NCBI GenBank assembly: GCA_037176845.1
Contig: JAYKXP010000082.1
Coordinates: 124,001-188,000, forward strand
DNA from: Paramarasmius palmivorus
Taxonomy: Eukaryota; Basidiomycota; Agaricomycetes; Agaricales; Marasmiaceae
Direction: 5' to 3'
DNA: 64,000 nucleotides
Below, one piece after another: positions 10,901 to 22,204 of this stretch; the first letter of the stretch is position 1; every line of letters starts with the position of its first letter. A program made the translations under genes and the position numbers. A model generated the notes under the pieces. The model did no database searches. It was not told the origin of the DNA and worked only from the letters and a program-made list of their open reading frames with translations.

Positions 10901-13813
10901 GCGCAGGTATGCAAGTACTGACAGAATCTCAGGCGCTTCTAATTATCCTTTTTGTATTAGAAGCGCGTTTCAGTCTTGGAAAGAGAGAAAACAGAATTGA
11001 TGGCACAAAGGAAGATATTGGAAAATGAAAAAGCTGCTCTAACGAAGGAGAAGGAAGAAGACCAGCAGGAATTGCTGAACGCTCAGGTATGTACAAGAAT
11101 CTTGGATCCTCGTCATTCATGGCATGTACACATCTTTCAGACTCGCGTGGACGATCTCGAGAGGCAAATCAATGGTATGACACAGGATAAGGCGAATTTG
11201 GAAAGAGAACTCTCATCATCTTCAATAGACCTTCAAAATAAGCTAAGTATCGAAAGGGAGAAAGCAAAGGTGTGTTCTCCGTTGTCGTCTGACCTTCTTG
11301 TTCCTCACGAGTGGAGCTAGGGCCTACAAGACCAGGTGGATGATCTTAATGCCGAACTGAATAGCCAACGCGCAGATCAGGACAAGTCTTCAGAGGATAT
11401 GGTTCGTGCAATTTATCTTTGTGGTCGATGTGAGGTTGACTCCGGCAAAGATCCGAAAACACAAAGCGCGTGAGACTTCATATATGAAAAGGATCGAAGA
11501 ACTCCAGAGCCAGGCGGATCGAGTTGAGGAAGCCGAGTGTGCACTGCAAGTCTCGCAAAGCGAGCTGGACACTTGCGAACAACATTTAAACGACGCGCGA
11601 TTGAATGTAACGCAGCTCAATGTAAGTAAGAAGGTGGCTGAACTGATGTGTCCTGACCGTGTCTGATGCAGGACGAGATTTCCGACCTCAAGACAAAAAT
11701 TGCATTGGCCGAAGCAGGCATCCCGCAGGATGTACGTCAATTTCTCATTTCTGCTCCTGACAATTCTGAAGAGTCTCAGCAGATTGATCGACTGAATTCG
11801 AAGGTCAAGAAGTATCAAGTAAGCATGCTGTTGCGGTAGCATTGTATCGGTGCTAAACTCTTCAATCAGGAACAACTCATTGAGGAGCAGAAGAAACATG
11901 GCGAGGCGAAGCGTGCTCTGGGACAAAAAGACCATCAGATAGCAGTAGGACACTCCATTCACAACGCCATCCCGTCCCCCTGACTCTCGCTTGACACAGA
12001 CTTTGCAATCCGAGAAGAATGCAGTAGATGCACTTAATGAAGCATTGAAAGTTGGTCAACATTCGAAAACTCTTTCATGACCTCACACTTTTGTCAGGCA
12101 AGGATAGCTCAAAGCAGTGCCAGTAGTTCAAAATCCCCCGCCGTAGAGGAAGAGTTGAGGAGCAAAACAAGAGAACTTGATGAACTGAAGCGCCAACTGG
12201 ATGAAGAGCGCAAAGTAGGCATAATAAAGACTACGATACGCTCTATGCTCACACCCAACTAGAAAAATGTACGGCTCGGGAAAGAAAAGGAGCGTGCCCC
12301 GACCTTTGATGTGGCGGCGTATTATTCCAGAGCTCGATTTCCTCGAACACTATCGAGCACGGATGTTATCAATGAGTTACGCAATGCTGACACTCGGCGC
12401 TCATACGGATTGGGTGCTGCAATACCTGTGCGTTAAACCACTGTAGTTGTCACAGGCGTCTCATGATTCTATAGTCTCCTCCAACGCCTTCTAAGAGCAG
12501 CCATCCATGGAATAACTCAAAGGGGTCGAGATATGTGAGTACGTTAACTTGTATTGGCCAGCAGTCAACTGATTACTTGCAGCAAACTAAACCCACCGCA
12601 CAAGCTGGCTCTCCGCCCGAGGAACCCAATGACACGAATTACGAAGATGATGCTGAAAGTGACCGAAGCAAAACCTTGGAGCGTTACTTGAAACTCGGTG
12701 CTAGGAGTGGGGAACCTGTTGATCCCCGTACGGCGAGGCTGGCAATCAATGTAAGACCGACCTTTATTCAGAGGAAGTCCGCAGAACTGAATATGCACCA
12801 GAAACTGGGACGTGAGATACTTCATGAAGCCCTTAGCAAGAAATATTCCATAGAACTTTGGCTCAGGCCGGCTGTGCCCTCTGAACGTCTCCGTCAGTTC
12901 TGCGACAATGAAGACACACATCCTCCAAAGATTCACGCTACATGGCTGGACAAGGAAGGACTCACCACTCAGCAACTGCGAACGTCAAAGTGGAACTCGG
13001 CGCTAAAACACCGTCTAAGTCTTCTGGCTGCCGACATAGTTGAACGGTGTCCCGACAAGAATATGTTTGGCGAAGGAAACATAGATTGGCACGACCTTTT
13101 TGGAACGCGTCTTTCTGAAGTCTACGTGGACATTATAAACGGCCGTCCACGAGGCGAGGAAGAGGAAGCAATGCCGGAATTAGCCATGGCACGAGTTGCA
13201 CAAGAACAAGCTGACAAGAACAGAAGAAGTAATCATGTTTCAATTCGAGTAGCGGTAAGGCTTCTTGTATTCTGGCACACCCTGTTCTGAGGAGACATCG
13301 TCATAGAAATATCTCAGCCGACTCGCCGTTGCAGGCAAAATGGTAAGAGACAAGCTCGCAGACGAAGAAGATGAAGCAGTAGCCTTGTGGCGTTATGTCA
13401 TTCAGACAACTGAAAAACTTGGGCACAATGGAATGTCCGACGAAGAATCTGCCGAAGAAGAAGTGACCTTCGGATCAGGTCTACAACACAAGATTCCCGT
13501 CAAACTCGTCCTTGAACTTTCTTGGCGGCATCCATCGCTGTGTACATTATACTCCCATGTCGACAAGGCTCCGGGGCTCGAGAAACAGATTTTTGCACAA
13601 ACTGGACGTACTACCAAGCTCAAGAGAGTCCGCGTCAAGCAGAAATCCACGAGAGCCCCCCCAAAGGGTCTTCATCGCTGCCTATTAGATCCAGGCTTTC
13701 TGGAACAACTCACGGAAGTCCAGGCTCACGACTTGAAGTTCAAGGAGGATGAATTCGCGCTTCGTGGGTTCCGGTTTGATGAGTTTAGTTACGACAGAGA
13801 TGTTGACGAGTAA
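7903..13813 (+). CDS. Long coiled-coil protein with C-terminal GMSDEE-type domain, many exons
   Basis: The gene starts at ATG 7903; exons 7903-7974, 8022-8087 and 8151-8361 (approximate end) join in frame. Many small exons follow, each encoding Glu/Lys/Leu-rich heptads typical of a parallel coiled coil (for example VSVLEREKQELERKNGDLE). From about 12.26 kb the character changes. The last exons encode a globular region (FDVAAYYSRARFP, then the 12.6-13.8 kb exons) ending in a domain with the words HNGMSDEESAEEE, LSWRHPSL and QIFAQTGRTTKLKRV. That end recurs in the minus-strand gene at 14346-15222. The coiled coil suggests a filament, scaffold or spindle-like role and the C-terminal domain is a mushroom-type domain I cannot name, so no function is assigned. 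I am sure of one gene, less sure of each small exon between 8.4 and 12.2 kb. Confidence 0.7.
10090..10729 (+). repeat. Tandem exon-plus-intron duplication inside the coiled-coil gene
   Basis: Exon 10090-10227 with its intron 10228-10283, and exon 10284-10673 with its intron 10674-10729, are copies of one unit. Both exons open with VS(T/V)LERE-type coding and end with the same coding for KKGLEAEQKKAQ. The two introns are almost the same, starting GTACGCAAGTATCACTATAA and differing at only a few bases across the first half. Near-identity of intron sequence shows that the copy is recent. The second exon is longer because it contains the 21-base array. Confidence 0.85.
10383..10613 (+). repeat. 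21-base coding minisatellite, 11 copies, encoding LEDQK heptads
   Basis: The word GAGGACCAGAAGG recurs every 21 bases from 10386 to 10596, giving eleven units. Each encodes one seven-residue heptad (LEDQKAT with VM or AM variants), so unit length equals one coiled-coil heptad and copy number can change without breaking the frame or the helix register. The central units are identical at base level, a sign of recent slippage or unequal exchange. Confidence 0.95.
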
Positions 13814-14345
13814 CCACCACGAGAGAGTTCACGCGTTCACGGGTCTGATTAAGAGGGGGCTATTCCTACATGCAGCTGATATTATAGATAGTAACTTGGT
13901 GTAGATCTTACCACTACATATCCACATATTTGATGCGCTCACTTAGCCATTGGCCTCGTATATTCTGTCTAATCTTGACAATACAAAGTCCTCATGTTCG
14001 TATTACTTGCCGCATGATACTAATAGAATCACTTTTAGCCTACCGGCCGTAGTAAACAAGGCCCTTTCTATATAGCGCCCCACAGTGTCAGGTTATATAC
14101 ATCAACGATGGACTTAAATAAACGAGTACGAATAATATTCATGATCAAAGCATCACAGAGTTTGACTTCAGTAAAATAAGCGGAAGAGAGTGTAAAGAAT
14201 AATTGCGCAGAAAACAGCTATCTCTAATGGTGTGAAAACTGGCGGATGGTTGCGAGGTTTGCGCATGTCAGTTCGATTGATATTCCTGCGTCTTGGCAAG
14301 AATCTACAGGCGTTCAATTCAGAATATGGATATCATTGTTCGGAC
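13814..14345. other. Convergent intergenic region, no gene
   Basis: About 530 bases between the stops of two convergent genes that share a C-terminal domain. It is AT-rich with frequent stops in all frames and must hold both 3' ends. I see no RNA gene or repeat in it. Confidence 0.5.
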
Positions 14346-15222
14346 TCACTTTGCTATCTGATGGTCTTTGGGCCCCAATTCCACCATGTCCTTGTCCCCA
14401 CGCCGCATGGCTTCAAGGTAAGTAGGGTTATAATAGGAAGGCGCTAGACCTGGTGGCGGTGGGCGGTGCAAAACATGGGAAGTCGCCACTCGCCGCCTGC
14501 GTTTACGGCCAGCCTGAACAAATGCATCTTTTTCGATGAGTCTGGTACGATCAACCTCGTCGAACAGCAGACGAAAGTCCGGATGGCGGAAATCAATATT
14601 GTGGACATATGAGATAGTTTCTTCGCCATCTATCCCCTCTTCCTCGTCTGACATGCCATCCGGCCTTAATCCAGCGACAGCACGGAGTACAAAAGCCCAT
14701 AGGTCCTGGTCCTCTTCATTATCGTCTTCTCTGGAGAATGCTAGCATGGTAGCAGCAGTTTCCATGCGAAATTGAAATTTCTTGCGTTGTTCATTAAATT
14801 CCCACTGCTCAACTAAGTACGAGGTGACCACGCACCCTATGCCTGACTGCTTGTCCTCTGTTAATCCCATCTACGTCCGGTTTTGCCTCAATAGCCTCTC
14901 GAAGGATGCGGTGAATTCTCTTTTGAAAGAATCGGTGCCAATCTTGGTGCCAATCTGCAGCCTCCCTCTCAGCCTTTAATGCCAGCCTGTGGATCAGAGC
15001 CTGGTTCCATGCAGAGGTCTTCATCGCGTCAAATGTACCACCTGTAAGATCGAGTTTTTCTCCACTAGTCTCAGGCCCATTCGCAACGGGATCTTGTTCG
15101 AATTGGACTAGGCGCTCCACGGTGATTGAGTTGCGAGATGCGTCTAACATTGTGTCGCAGTCAAAGGCATCATAGATGATTTGACGGCCGAAACGCTTTG
15201 GGAAATCAGGACTATATAGCAA
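14346..15222 (-). CDS. Paralog of the C-terminal GMSDEE-type domain, no coiled coil
   Basis: Two main coding blocks (about 15222-14870 and 14870-14346) are separated by a likely intron near 14805-14875. The encoded protein aligns along its length with the last part of the coiled-coil gene at 7903-13813. Matching words are SAWNQALIHRLAL against SKWNSALKHRLSL, RPDGMSDEEEG against HNGMSDEESAE, and EKDAFVQAGRKRRRRV against EKQIFAQTGRTTKLKRV, then a Pro-rich PPPPGL and a short acidic end. The coiled coil is missing. The upstream start is not settled: a small first exon is likely near 15260-15300 but I could not join it in phase. The two genes are tail to tail. Function unknown; the family is one I have only seen as hypothetical in mushrooms. 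Confidence 0.6.
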
Positions 15223-16480
15223 CAGATATCAGAAGGCTTACATTGATCTCGTTTCGATGGTGGTTCATGGTCTTGGAGAACTTATTTGGAGAAGGATACG
15301 GGCGGGTCGATACTTCACGGAAATAGGACCTATAACAGAGTGAACAACGAAGAATCCAGGGACCAGACAAGAGAGAACTCACCAGAAATAAGGGTATCAC
15401 GAGCCTCTCCTAAACAAATATACCACTCCAAAGCCCGAACTCAAGTCCAACTCCTCTCGCTACGGATGAGAACCTCGAGTCACTGAGTCGTTGAGTCGTT
15501 ACACCATAGAAGGGCAAAGGAGATAGGCGGAGTGGAAAAGTCAAGTGAAATGTTCGATTACCACAGGGTGCAGCCGTGTAGAAGAGCATTCAGACATCTA
15601 TACATATCGCGGGGTTTGAAATGAGCGGGCCGTTGATGACGAGGAGCTACCATTTTACCCTCACCAGCCCTCACCCTTAAGGATTGATATTGGACGTCCG
15701 GGACTACGGTACGTTACAGGCAACTAGGATCGTTTACATGTCTTTTTTTCAACGACTTTCAGCTAGGATCGGACCTTACTCGAGTATAGTGGGAGCGCTC
15801 CCTCCTCTTTAACTAAATTTCAATATTCAACGTCAACCTGCAGCTGGACGGGCTAAGTACTCGGTATGTACTGACCATACTGGTCGAGACGTCGATCATC
15901 ATTCATGCCGGTTGAGTGTTGGTGCACGTTGGTGTCTCACCATCGGATGGCTTGTCACCAATATTGAAATTCACATAGGACCCTGGGGATTGATCTAGTG
16001 GAACAGTTCCTTCTCCGAGTCTCGATTCAATGCACCGCACAGTATGCAATCCGACTAGTCTACAAATTGAAACCACCCCGACAGCCCTCCGATCAAGGTG
16101 TACGCAGCATGCCTTTCGTCAGTTTCAGTACTTTTGAGTACTATGTAGTGCAATTTCAAATTTATACCGAGATGGCGGGTTTGGCATCAACGCGAACTCT
16201 TACACAACAAGATGGAGGCAATACTGTCATCAAATATATCCTCTAGGAAAGGTCTTTAGGCAAAGGTGCGTCGCCGTTTTCAGGTGTTCTGGAGCCCTCA
16301 CTGAAGATCTTTCCCTGCAGATCAGTTGGTCAACCACAAGACATCCAACACACTTTTTCATCGTGGCATACATGCGTAGACGTCATACATACTTTGGCAG
16401 ACGGCACATTGTGCCAGCCTGTGATAGATCTTTAGATGTGAACACGCCCAATCTTCGGTATCTTTAAAGGTCCCTTCTTT
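15223..16480. other. Intergenic region, no gene seen
   Basis: About 1.25 kb without a coding stretch I can support. It should include the 5' part of the minus-strand gene ending at 14346 and the promoter of the small gene at 16564. Open frames (15286-15486, 15998-16246) are short and unsupported. Confidence 0.35.
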
Positions 16481-16488
16481 TATAAAAA
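16481..16488 (+). promoter_or_regulatory. TATA box of the small membrane-protein gene
   Basis: TATAAAAA lies in the context CTTTTATAAAAAGGCTTG, about 75-80 bases upstream of the start codon at 16564, with a CA/TC-rich leader between. This is a good match in sequence and spacing to a fungal TATA box. Confidence 0.55.
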
Positions 16489-16563
16489 GGCTTGCTTAAC
16501 CTTCGCCCAAGCCTCGTATCGTCCAGAAACCACATTCCACGACACCTTCCTATAACAACTCTC

Positions 16564-17108
16564 ATGATGTCAGCAAATCGCACACCCCAGCCCGCATCTA
16601 GTGTGAGTTCTACTTCTTCTTCGAGCCCTTTCAGCTAATGTGATCCCCAGGGTGCTAATGTCGAAGGACCGAGGGAGTTGGACACTCTCGAAGCCGTAGC
16701 AGCAGTGGCAAAAGTGCAAGACTTTCGCATCGAAGAGCTGCAATCCGAAGTGCACTTACTAAGAGTAAGTCTTAGTTGTACCAATTCTTTGACATTGACT
16801 AAATTTCGGACCATGCAGCGGATTTTAGATGATTTAGATCGTAGAACGGTGCCAGTGGATCCGGATACTGCTACAAAGCTGACGCAGTGCGGGTGCCCAA
16901 GTGTCCCAAGGATGGTGAGTTTCCTTTTTGGCTCTTTTTGGAGATGAATTCAGCTCCTTTATATCAGCCAATCGTCGCCTTCATCACTGTTGGTCTTGCT
17001 GCATACGCTCTTTTTCGAGCTAAGGCACCTCTTGCATGTTTGCTTGAAGAAGTTACGCGTGTAAAGTGGGATGCAATCTCGCATATCTTATCTAGATGCC
17101 TTGCTTGA
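16564..17108 (+). CDS. Small membrane-anchored coiled-coil protein, copy 1
   Basis: Four exons (16564-16602, 16651-16764, 16819-16914, 16968-17108) give a 129-residue model with GT-AG introns in agreeing phase. The second exon encodes a short amphipathic helix (ELDTLEAVAAVAKVQDFRI) and the last exon begins with one hydrophobic segment (IVAFITVGLAAYALF), a likely membrane anchor near the C terminus. There is no signal peptide, so it may be tail-anchored. A related gene with the same exon layout lies at 21382-21891, on the far side of DOT1. Function unknown. The two-copy arrangement, a clear TATA box and intact splicing argue that it is expressed. Confidence 0.7.
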
Positions 17109-17452
17109 GCGTGCACCTATATAGACGAGTTCTAATATTGATGGCATTCACATCCTTGAGCTTGCACGAACGTGCCGATGGTGTTCCCTCGTTCTTTTGA
17201 CTGGTAAAGTGTAAGTGCTGCTAATAAGCGCTTGGGCTCGGTATTAGGAATTTTTGTCATACAGTATCTATGCGACTCTCATGTTGTCGTGAATGCTGCG
17301 CAGTGTGCGGAACCTAATATATCAAACACCTTTTTGGTATGACTCTGCACGAGTGGACAGCTTTGTGCTTTCATCGCCAGGGCCCAGCGAGAGGTCCTGG
17401 GAGCCGAGGAATAACGTGGAACACGTATAACATCGACATATCGTATTGTTGA

Positions 17453-17595
17453 GAGAGGAGCGAAACGAAATCCAAACAAACAAAGCGTCAGCTGATCGGA
17501 ATCATCCGCCCAGATCGGAGTCTCGAGTCTCGACTGTGTCTGATCACCTGACACTTTGTCAATGTTTAGATTCGGATGTCCGTTTCGCACCTCTC
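17453..17595. repeat. Imperfect inverted repeat directly upstream of DOT1
   Basis: The left arm (about 17453-17500) and the reverse complement of the right arm (about 17541-17595) align: both begin GAGAGG(A/T)GCGAAACG and both end in a CAAAG(C/T)GTCAG(C/G)TGATC word, with one gap of about eight bases. The centre carries GTCTCGAGTCTCGAC. The right arm ends about 20 bases before the DOT1 start codon, so the structure would fall in the promoter or the 5' leader. It could be a MITE remnant or an RNA hairpin. Confidence 0.65.
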
Positions 17596-17614
17596 AAGTC
17601 TCAATATAGCACCC

Positions 17615-19493
17615 ATGTCAGCCGTGGTAAGTTGTTTGTTCCTTAATATATGTACACACGCGCTAATCCCAGCTAGGAGGACCTTTCACCAGAACAGAGG
17701 GCACGTTATCAAACCTATGAACAGGTGAGCAATCTACATTCGTTTCGGTAGCAATTCATACAACCCAGTCCCAGGAGTTGGCTAGACCCCCACGTCCAGC
17801 ACTCACCAGCACAGAAAGAACCCGGCGATACCGGTATGTGATAGACAATATCTCACAGCACCAGCTTCGTTGATATATTTTCGCAGCGAGAAAATGAAGC
17901 AGGAGAAAACCCTAAACCAGAAGCCAGTTCATGTTCCACCCAAAAAGAAACCAAAAACGCGCCAAGTCAAGAAATTCATCAACACAGTGCCTAAACACAC
18001 TAACTCAGCCACCCCTATGGAACCGTACAGCAAGCTGGAATTTACTAACCCGATAACGCCCGAAGAAATGTGGAAATTGAGATCACAGTGGGCTCGATTT
18101 CGTTATAGAACGGGAAGTCACTCAACACCACTTTCCCCGTCTGAGGTTGTTCAAGGGAGTGTCCACAAGTACCGTCCACGTAAGCCATTCACCAGACACG
18201 GAAGTGTAGTGACTGACTCTTGTCACAAAGTGTTTCCTGGCGAGTCACTTGCTGATTTCGATAACCTTGAGAAAGCTGCAGATTCCGAGTTTGCGCTCAC
18301 GGTCGTCACCGTTCTCATCCCCTATTCCAATATTACTGAGAAGTGGGTCTAGGAGATTGAATCGATTTGCGACACTGACTAAACCTTGACATGCCAGTTT
18401 CCCAGTTTGCACCCCAAAATATGAGCTCGATTATGACCCTACGAGTGACCTATCGCAAACGGCCTCCTTTTTTATGGCTTGTAGGTTACATTAAACATTG
18501 CCTATCGATCATATTCTGATGTGACGCAGTCGTAGCTGTCCAGCAAGACATCAAAACTGTACTTTCGCCCTCTTGTTTCGCGGCATATTACTCATTTCTC
18601 CGATAGGCTCTAGAACAAAAGTTAGGAAACGCTCTTCGGAGTCGTTGTCGCACGTTACTACTTGAAGTCATCGCTAACTTGAACAGTATTTTGACCTCCT
18701 TGACGGCTGGCGACATTGAGGCATCCAAACTCCACCACTTTCTTGTTCAACAGTCCTATGATCGATCGGTTCGGCCACACAATCGCCTTCTGGAACATGG
18801 TTACAAACCATTTTCTTCGGAAACATATGGGGAAATGATGCCACAATTCATACAACGGATTATAGGGCATCACACCTTGGATACGAGTAGCCTAGTGGTG
18901 GATTTGGGATGCGGAGTGGGAAATGTGGTTTCTCAGATCAGCATTTGCACGGGTGCCGCGGTCTACGGCATTGAAATAAGAAAGGACGTGGCTGCCATTG
19001 CAAATCTCATGGTAAAGGACACAGAGCGTCGAAGTAAAATGTGGGGTGTCACCACAGGATCAATGACTGTCTTGGAAGGAGATCTCCTCACGAACGCTGG
19101 CATCCGTGCGGTTCTGGGGCGTGCAGACCTGATCATCTGCAACAACTTCCAGTACGAAGAACCCCGTGAGTTTATACCCTTATGCTGGTGGCACCTGTGC
19201 TCACACAATCCAAGTCAACCAAGCACTATTCGACCTCTTGGACGGTACCGTAAAGGCCTCTGCTCTGATTGTCACGTTAGTCCGTCTTGGAAGGTCTGGA
19301 GTTTCACGTTCGGGTCGCCCACTTCACGCCAATGTAAGTACAGCAGCTGCTCAAGATATCTATGTACAAGTTCATGCTATTCGCACAGGACAAAGGTGGC
19401 AAGCAATTCCAGAGTGAGTGTTATGAATATGATCAAGGATGGGTTTCTTGGTGCGACAGTGATGGGTTCTACTACATTCATCGACGGAAATAA
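17615..19493 (+). CDS. DOT1: Histone H3 lysine-79 methyltransferase (DOT1 family)
   Basis: Nine exons (17615-17626, 17677-17724, 17775-17833, 17887-18342, 18398-18480, 18530-18558, 18607-19165, 19215-19333, 19389-19493) join into a 489-residue model with consistent phases. The N-terminal third is basic (PPKKKPKTRQVKKF), as expected for nucleosome binding. The catalytic domain follows the DOT1 order: YGEMMPQF near residue 303, SAM-binding DLGCGVGN near 328 (the family usually has Ser where Cys stands here), YGIEI, and NNFQY near 408 where the family has NNFAF or similar. DOT1 adds methyl groups to Lys79 of histone H3 using S-adenosylmethionine and is not a SET-domain enzyme; it acts in the nucleus on chromatin. 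An in-frame TAG at 18604 falls inside a predicted 48-base intron. The acceptor of exon 3 has an alternative six bases upstream. Confidence 0.88.
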
Positions 19494-21381
19494 TGGTATT
19501 GCGACTATAGACTGGACACATGTGTTATATATATGTACAAGCTAGTGATTGCACCATTACCTGATCAGATATCCGAATCCGAAAGCAGAAATGAATAGGG
19601 AGTTGAGAGCTTTATGCTCGTGTTGTGTCGCGTTTGAAGTAATTCATAACGCGAGCCCTGGTATGAGTTGATAGGTAAAGGCAAGGATTGGACTGGCAGC
19701 GAAAGAACTCGAGCGTTTGAGTAGTAATGCAAACGGTAACGGTGGGCTTTGACGTTGCGCATAGTGTAAAACAGAGATCACGTTTGCATTGTCCTCAAGA
19801 AGCTCGTCTGTACTTGAAGCTACCTGAAGTCTTCAGCTGAAATGCCTGAGCAACAGAGAACGTACGAAATAGATCCACGATCACAATAGTAGCACCCTCA
19901 CAAGCAATGACCTCGGTCGTGAACTCCTTCCACTGCCCTGAGTCCCGATGGACGAGTCACAGAGAAGAATATGCAACACACCTCTCGGATAGGACCTCTG
20001 TGACTCGATTTCCTCCTATTCATGGCTAATTTTCAGCCCCGTATTGCCAGATATCGCGCCGTAAGCCATGTAAGGGTGATATTCGAAGTTGCCCATTACA
20101 CCGTCCTGTTCTGAGTAGGCTGCATCAACGGGAGGGACTCTCTTGAGCTTCTGGCGGGCATTGTTGACTTTTCGTTGGCTATTCATAGCTTTGAGGTTGA
20201 GAGTAACTTGATGACCTTTTGGATAGCATAGCATCCAAATAGTGGAGAGCAGAGGAACGACGGATGTTGTAGCTGCTTCCACTGGTGGCATCTGTCGGCG
20301 ACGGTTTCCGCTTCATCAAGGATGGAAGTGCGACGCGACAAGTCACCGTCACGTCTGAGAGGAACTTCTGTTGATTGCAACACTCACACGGCGTCACTCA
20401 CGCCCCTTGTTCCTTCATCCCACCTTGGATGTGTTTCTCCTCCGATTATAGGCAAGTTTTCCCTTCCATGATACATTCAGTCTGCCTCATAGAGTCTTCA
20501 ATGGCAAGTGTGCTCAGGTACAACTTGAACGTTCAGCACTCAGCGCTAGTTGGACTAGAAAACTCTTGCCGGAAACGTGCATGCTTGAGAATTTCGAACG
20601 CGTTTCAGCCCTTAGAACGAGGCCGAGACCCAACGGCGTACCTAAGAGGCTATTTATTTTTTGAAAGTTCCTTGATTGGCACTGACACATTTCGATAGGA
20701 ACTCATGTTGTCGGTCATAGAAGTCGGTTGGACTCGAAAGGTAAAGTCCAACGACTCTCAGCAACCGCACCATCTCATACTCGGTGGTGCCCGACTTTTG
20801 AAAACTTTCATGGGAGAATCCGATGAGCACTCCGACGAAACCCCGAATCCGATGAACACTTCGACGAACACTCCGACGAACTAGCCACTCATGCCCCATG
20901 CTTGTCTTCAGACCTCGAACTCGTAGATCGATCTGTTGTAAGGTGTGTTCTAGTTCACCGCGGTCATCGATTGATTTGGGTGTCGACATCGAAGGGAGTT
21001 AGGTGCGCCTTCTAGTCAATTCCCGCTCTCAATCCTCGCTGCTGACTAGAACCAGATCAGGACGCACCCTAACGCACCCCAGATGTCAGTTATCCCCATA
21101 TTTTCCGTGAAGCATCAGTTGAATTTAGGCGAGCGGCCCCTTTCCCTCTCCGTTACTGTAGTACACTGGCAATCTTGGCCTGAAGGAGAAACGATCCCGG
21201 TCCATCCTCAAGTTCCAATGTCACATCGTGGTATACACGCGCAAATGCTTCATTTTCGAGTCCTTTGTCTATTTTTCAGGATTCTTATATGATCTCTATA
21301 TACGACGCTCTCCCAGTTTCTTTCCTCCCCTCTTAGTCCTCTTCATCTCCATCTCCTATCCAATCCTGTTCCCTCATCGTG
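19494..21381. other. Intergenic region, no supported gene
   Basis: Nearly 1.9 kb without a gene I can support. Minus-strand frames at 20016-20397 and 20654-20989 are open but have no family likeness. Near 20820-20880 the words GACGAACACTCCGACGAA and relatives repeat at short spacing; a related block is at 3040-3115 on the other strand, so both may be pieces of one dispersed repeat. The TATA-like word CTATATA about 90 bases before 21382 may serve the next gene. Confidence 0.35.
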
Positions 21382-21891
21382 ATGACTCGCACTGTTGCGT
21401 CCCAGGTTCTTTCTGTCCCTCTGCCCAACTAGACCTCATTATTGATTTCCATACTTATATAGGACTTTCCAGAGCTGGAATCCATGGAGGACATTGTAGC
21501 CATAGCAAAAATGCAAGATTACCACATTCGTGAAATACAAGCAGAGGTCGCGGCGCTCATAGTAAGCTTTGTCATCCCAGACCAAGCACGTTACCGTTCT
21601 AATGTTGCCTGGTGTGCCCAAAGTCTACCACGGATATACTGCTGTATGAGATGAAGGTGTTGCAGTTGACGAACGAATCAGACGTAACGACCGCTCAGTT
21701 TTTGGTTAGTGTTCTCTACCATATCCCATTGAAGAGAGATTTATTTTTCTATATAGTATGCAATCTTCGCCATAAGTGTCCCTTTGTGCGGTGTCCTGTA
21801 TCTATTGTACCTTTTCTTTCTCCTTGCCGTTGTCAAGGTGTTACGTCCTCTTCGCAATTTCGTCCAGAGGAAATTCGGATTTTTCGCTTAG
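21382..21891 (+). CDS. Small membrane-anchored coiled-coil protein, copy 2
   Basis: Four exons (21382-21405, 21463-21561, 21624-21704, 21757-21891) give a 112-residue model. Exon layout and content match the gene at 16564-17108: ELESMEDIVAIAKMQDYHI corresponds to ELDTLEAVAAVAKVQDFRI, and the last exon again encodes a hydrophobic segment (FAISVPLCGVLYLLYLFFLL, longer here) followed by a short basic tail. No signal peptide is seen. The product probably sits in a membrane by its C-terminal segment with the helix exposed. The two genes are diverged, so the duplication is not recent. Function unknown. Confidence 0.65.
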
Positions 21892-22204
21892 CACATGTAC
21901 GTATTTATGTGTTAAGATCATCAGTAACTCAGTACTTCATGGCGAGCAACGGGCTCAATATCATGTACTAGCACTCATGTATTTCGTTCTGCTGCGGCGC
22001 GTATGTTTGACCCACTCAGTGAATTCCAGCAGTGCAGATACTATGATATTAGATGGCATTAGAGGACTTCCACTGAAACGCGCACCTTCCCGATGTCCAA
22101 GATCCACGGAGAATATTTGCGAGTCTGTGGTGCTTCTTTGAGAACTTGAGAACCGCTCTTCCTCCAGATCTACAATACTTGGAAATCAGAGAGGTTATGA
22201 CTGT

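Noticed and set aside
18602..18606. In-frame TAG in DOT1 as evidence of a pseudogene
   Set aside because: A 48-base intron with GT (18559) and AG (18606) removes it and joins codons in phase with the conserved part.
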